A stretch of DNA of 64,000 nucleotides, from assembly GCF_000013225.1 (NCBI RefSeq), contig NC_007776.1:2610501-2674500 (forward strand), written 5' to 3'. Each line of letters begins with the position of its first letter. Position 1 is the stretch's first letter. This document shows positions 63,174 to 64,000 of the stretch, in pieces. Under the pieces are notes generated by a model. That model was not told the origin of the DNA and did no database searches. It was given only the letters and a program-made list of their open reading frames with translations. The translations under genes and the position numbers were made by a program. Origin of the DNA: Synechococcus sp. JA-2-3B'a(2-13) (GTDB taxonomy: Bacteria > Cyanobacteriota > Cyanobacteriia > Thermostichales > Thermostichaceae).

Positions 63174-63497
63174 ATGAGCTTCTTCGACTCTGAGATCGTC
63201 CAAGAGGAAGCCAAGCAACTGTTTCAGGATTTCCAAAACCTGATGCAGCTTGGTCAACGGTACGGCCAATTCGACCGGGAAGGCAAAAAAATCTTCATCG
63301 AGCAGATGGAGGAGTTGCTGGAGCGCCAGCGCATTTTCATGAAGCGGCTGGAACTCTCCGACGACTTTATGGCTCAAATGACCATCAAACAACTGCAAAC
63401 TCAGCTTGGGGGGTTTGGGCTCTCCCTGACCCAAATGTTTGACCAGATGCACCAGACCCTAGAGCGCATGAAAGCTGAGGCAGACGCTGAGCGTTGA
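63174..63497 (+). CDS. DUF1825 protein
   Basis: This 107-residue soluble protein starts MSFFDSEIVQEEAKQLFQDFQ, followed by helical stretches FDREGKKIFIEQMEELLERQRIFMKRLELSDD and FGLSLTQMFDQMHQTLERMKAEADAE. It is a core cyanobacterial family (also in some plastids), wholly helical, of unknown function. The ATG at 63174 is chosen because the family begins there; an ATG at 63144 lies in frame. It ends 28 bp before the Fur-family gene, so the two are likely co-transcribed. Confidence 0.85.
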   Translation: MSFFDSEIVQEEAKQLFQDFQNLMQLGQRYGQFDREGKKIFIEQMEELLERQRIFMKRLELSDDFMAQMTIKQLQTQLGGFGLSLTQMFDQMHQTLERMKAEADAER

Positions 63498-63525
63498 CCC
63501 CCAAGAACGACCTACACGAAGGATC

Positions 63526-63975
63526 ATGTCTTCTTCCCGCCAGACCCGCAACCAGAAATTGATTCTGGAGGTGCTAGAGCAGCAGTCGCAGCCCCTTTCG
63601 GCGCAAGAGATCTTTCTGGAGTTGCGCAATGCCAACCACACCGTCGGTCTGGCCACGGTTTATCGAGTTTTGGATGCTCTGCGCAATGAGGGCAAGCTGC
63701 AAGCGGTCAACTTGGGAGACCAGCAGACCTACTACCAGGTTCTGCCCAGCAATGGCCACAACCGCCACCACCTGATCTGCACCGAATGTCGGCGGGTGGT
63801 GCCTTTGCCCGATTGTCCGGTGGAAGATTTGGAGGCACAGCTTTCCAGTCAGTACCAATTCGCGATCGAGTACCATGTGCTTGACTTCTACGGCGTCTGT
63901 GCCCAGTGCCGTAGAGGGGTTGGGCCAAGCCCGGACTCACGGCGTTCCTCTTTTCTCAAAGCTAAGCCCAAATGA
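63526..63975 (+). CDS. Fur-family regulator, probably Zur
   Basis: This 149-residue metal-responsive repressor has an N-terminal winged helix (TRNQKLILEVLEQQSQPLSAQEIFLEL then VGLATVYRVLDALRNEGKLQAVNL). The dimerisation domain holds HHLICTECRRVVPLPDCPVEDL and VCAQCRRG. The paired CxxC motifs bind structural zinc, and the extra Cys in LPDCP is typical of cyanobacterial Zur rather than Fur or PerR. Zur represses zinc-uptake genes when zinc is enough. The C-terminus SPDSRRSSFLKAKPK is basic. It could in principle act at the GATAAT box at 12.26 kb. Confidence 0.9.
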   Translation: MSSSRQTRNQKLILEVLEQQSQPLSAQEIFLELRNANHTVGLATVYRVLDALRNEGKLQAVNLGDQQTYYQVLPSNGHNRHHLICTECRRVVPLPDCPVEDLEAQLSSQYQFAIEYHVLDFYGVCAQCRRGVGPSPDSRRSSFLKAKPK

Positions 63976-64000
63976 TGAGCTATCTCTGGACGGTGTTGAT

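Overview
The window reads as ordinary chromosome of a unicellular cyanobacterium. Direct markers are psbV with a psbV2 copy, ntcA, rpaB (ycf27), ycf29, lrtA/hpf, cruP and several small cyanobacteria-only families (DUF1825, DUF2811). Composition is GC-rich, and the palindrome GGGATCCC (core GGATCC) recurs every few hundred bases, mostly inside genes. This plays the role that HIP1 (GCGATCGC) plays in other cyanobacteria. The hot-spring Synechococcus lineage is my best guess from gene content and this palindrome; that is inference.

Layout. 1-8 kb: Ser/Thr kinase (cut by the window edge), CPA2-type antiporter with universal-stress domains, glyS, fructosamine kinase, a TIR-bounded mini-element next to an IS630-type remnant, and a PBP4-like lipoprotein that seems to lack its catalytic residues. 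8.4-10.6 kb: a deleted and a complete TnpB element around a marR gene. 10.7-31 kb: pyrC, a DsrE-like gene behind a Fur-type box, clpB, an RNase R-type gene, phoU, a sugar-acid kinase family gene, cruP, treZ, prolyl oligopeptidase, enolase, ntcA with a perfect NtcA site, an M61 peptidase, and a foreign-looking membrane/coiled-coil/nuclease-like gene. 31-45 kb: a DUF4384-like gene, psbV-psbV2 (psbV2 broken by a TnpB element), ureF, lrtA, a PLP lyase, a PPC lipoprotein, TMEM14, hypA, an agmatinase pseudogene, argJ, and an ABC transporter pair with a second mini-element copy. 45-64 kb: a PstS-like protein, a second RNB-domain RNase, ycf29, a relic tnpB, a LysR/cupin divergent pair with a third complete TnpB element, deoC-recO, rpaB, a TPR glycosyltransferase-like protein, a DnaA-box cluster that is a candidate replication origin, a RibD-C reductase, an MshEN/coiled-coil protein, clpS, cobT-like, DUF1825 and a Fur/Zur regulator.

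Most striking signals. (1) A TnpB-only IS family: three complete copies and one 217-bp derivative. All four share the flanking tetranucleotide TCAG. All three complete copies sit at or near the 3' end of a gene, and removing each element while keeping TCAG gives a readable gene end. (2) A pair of about 120-140-bp dispersed elements ending in TA plus TGGTCATTTC-like repeats. (3) A cluster of TTTTCCACA boxes beside AT-rich DNA at 58.15-58.3 kb. (4) A TM/coiled-coil/PD-(D/E)XK-like protein poor in the genome-wide palindrome. (5) Clean decay events: agmatinase with a large internal deletion, psbV2, the PBP4-like protein, and relic transposases. All positions were read by eye from the sequence; no searches were run.
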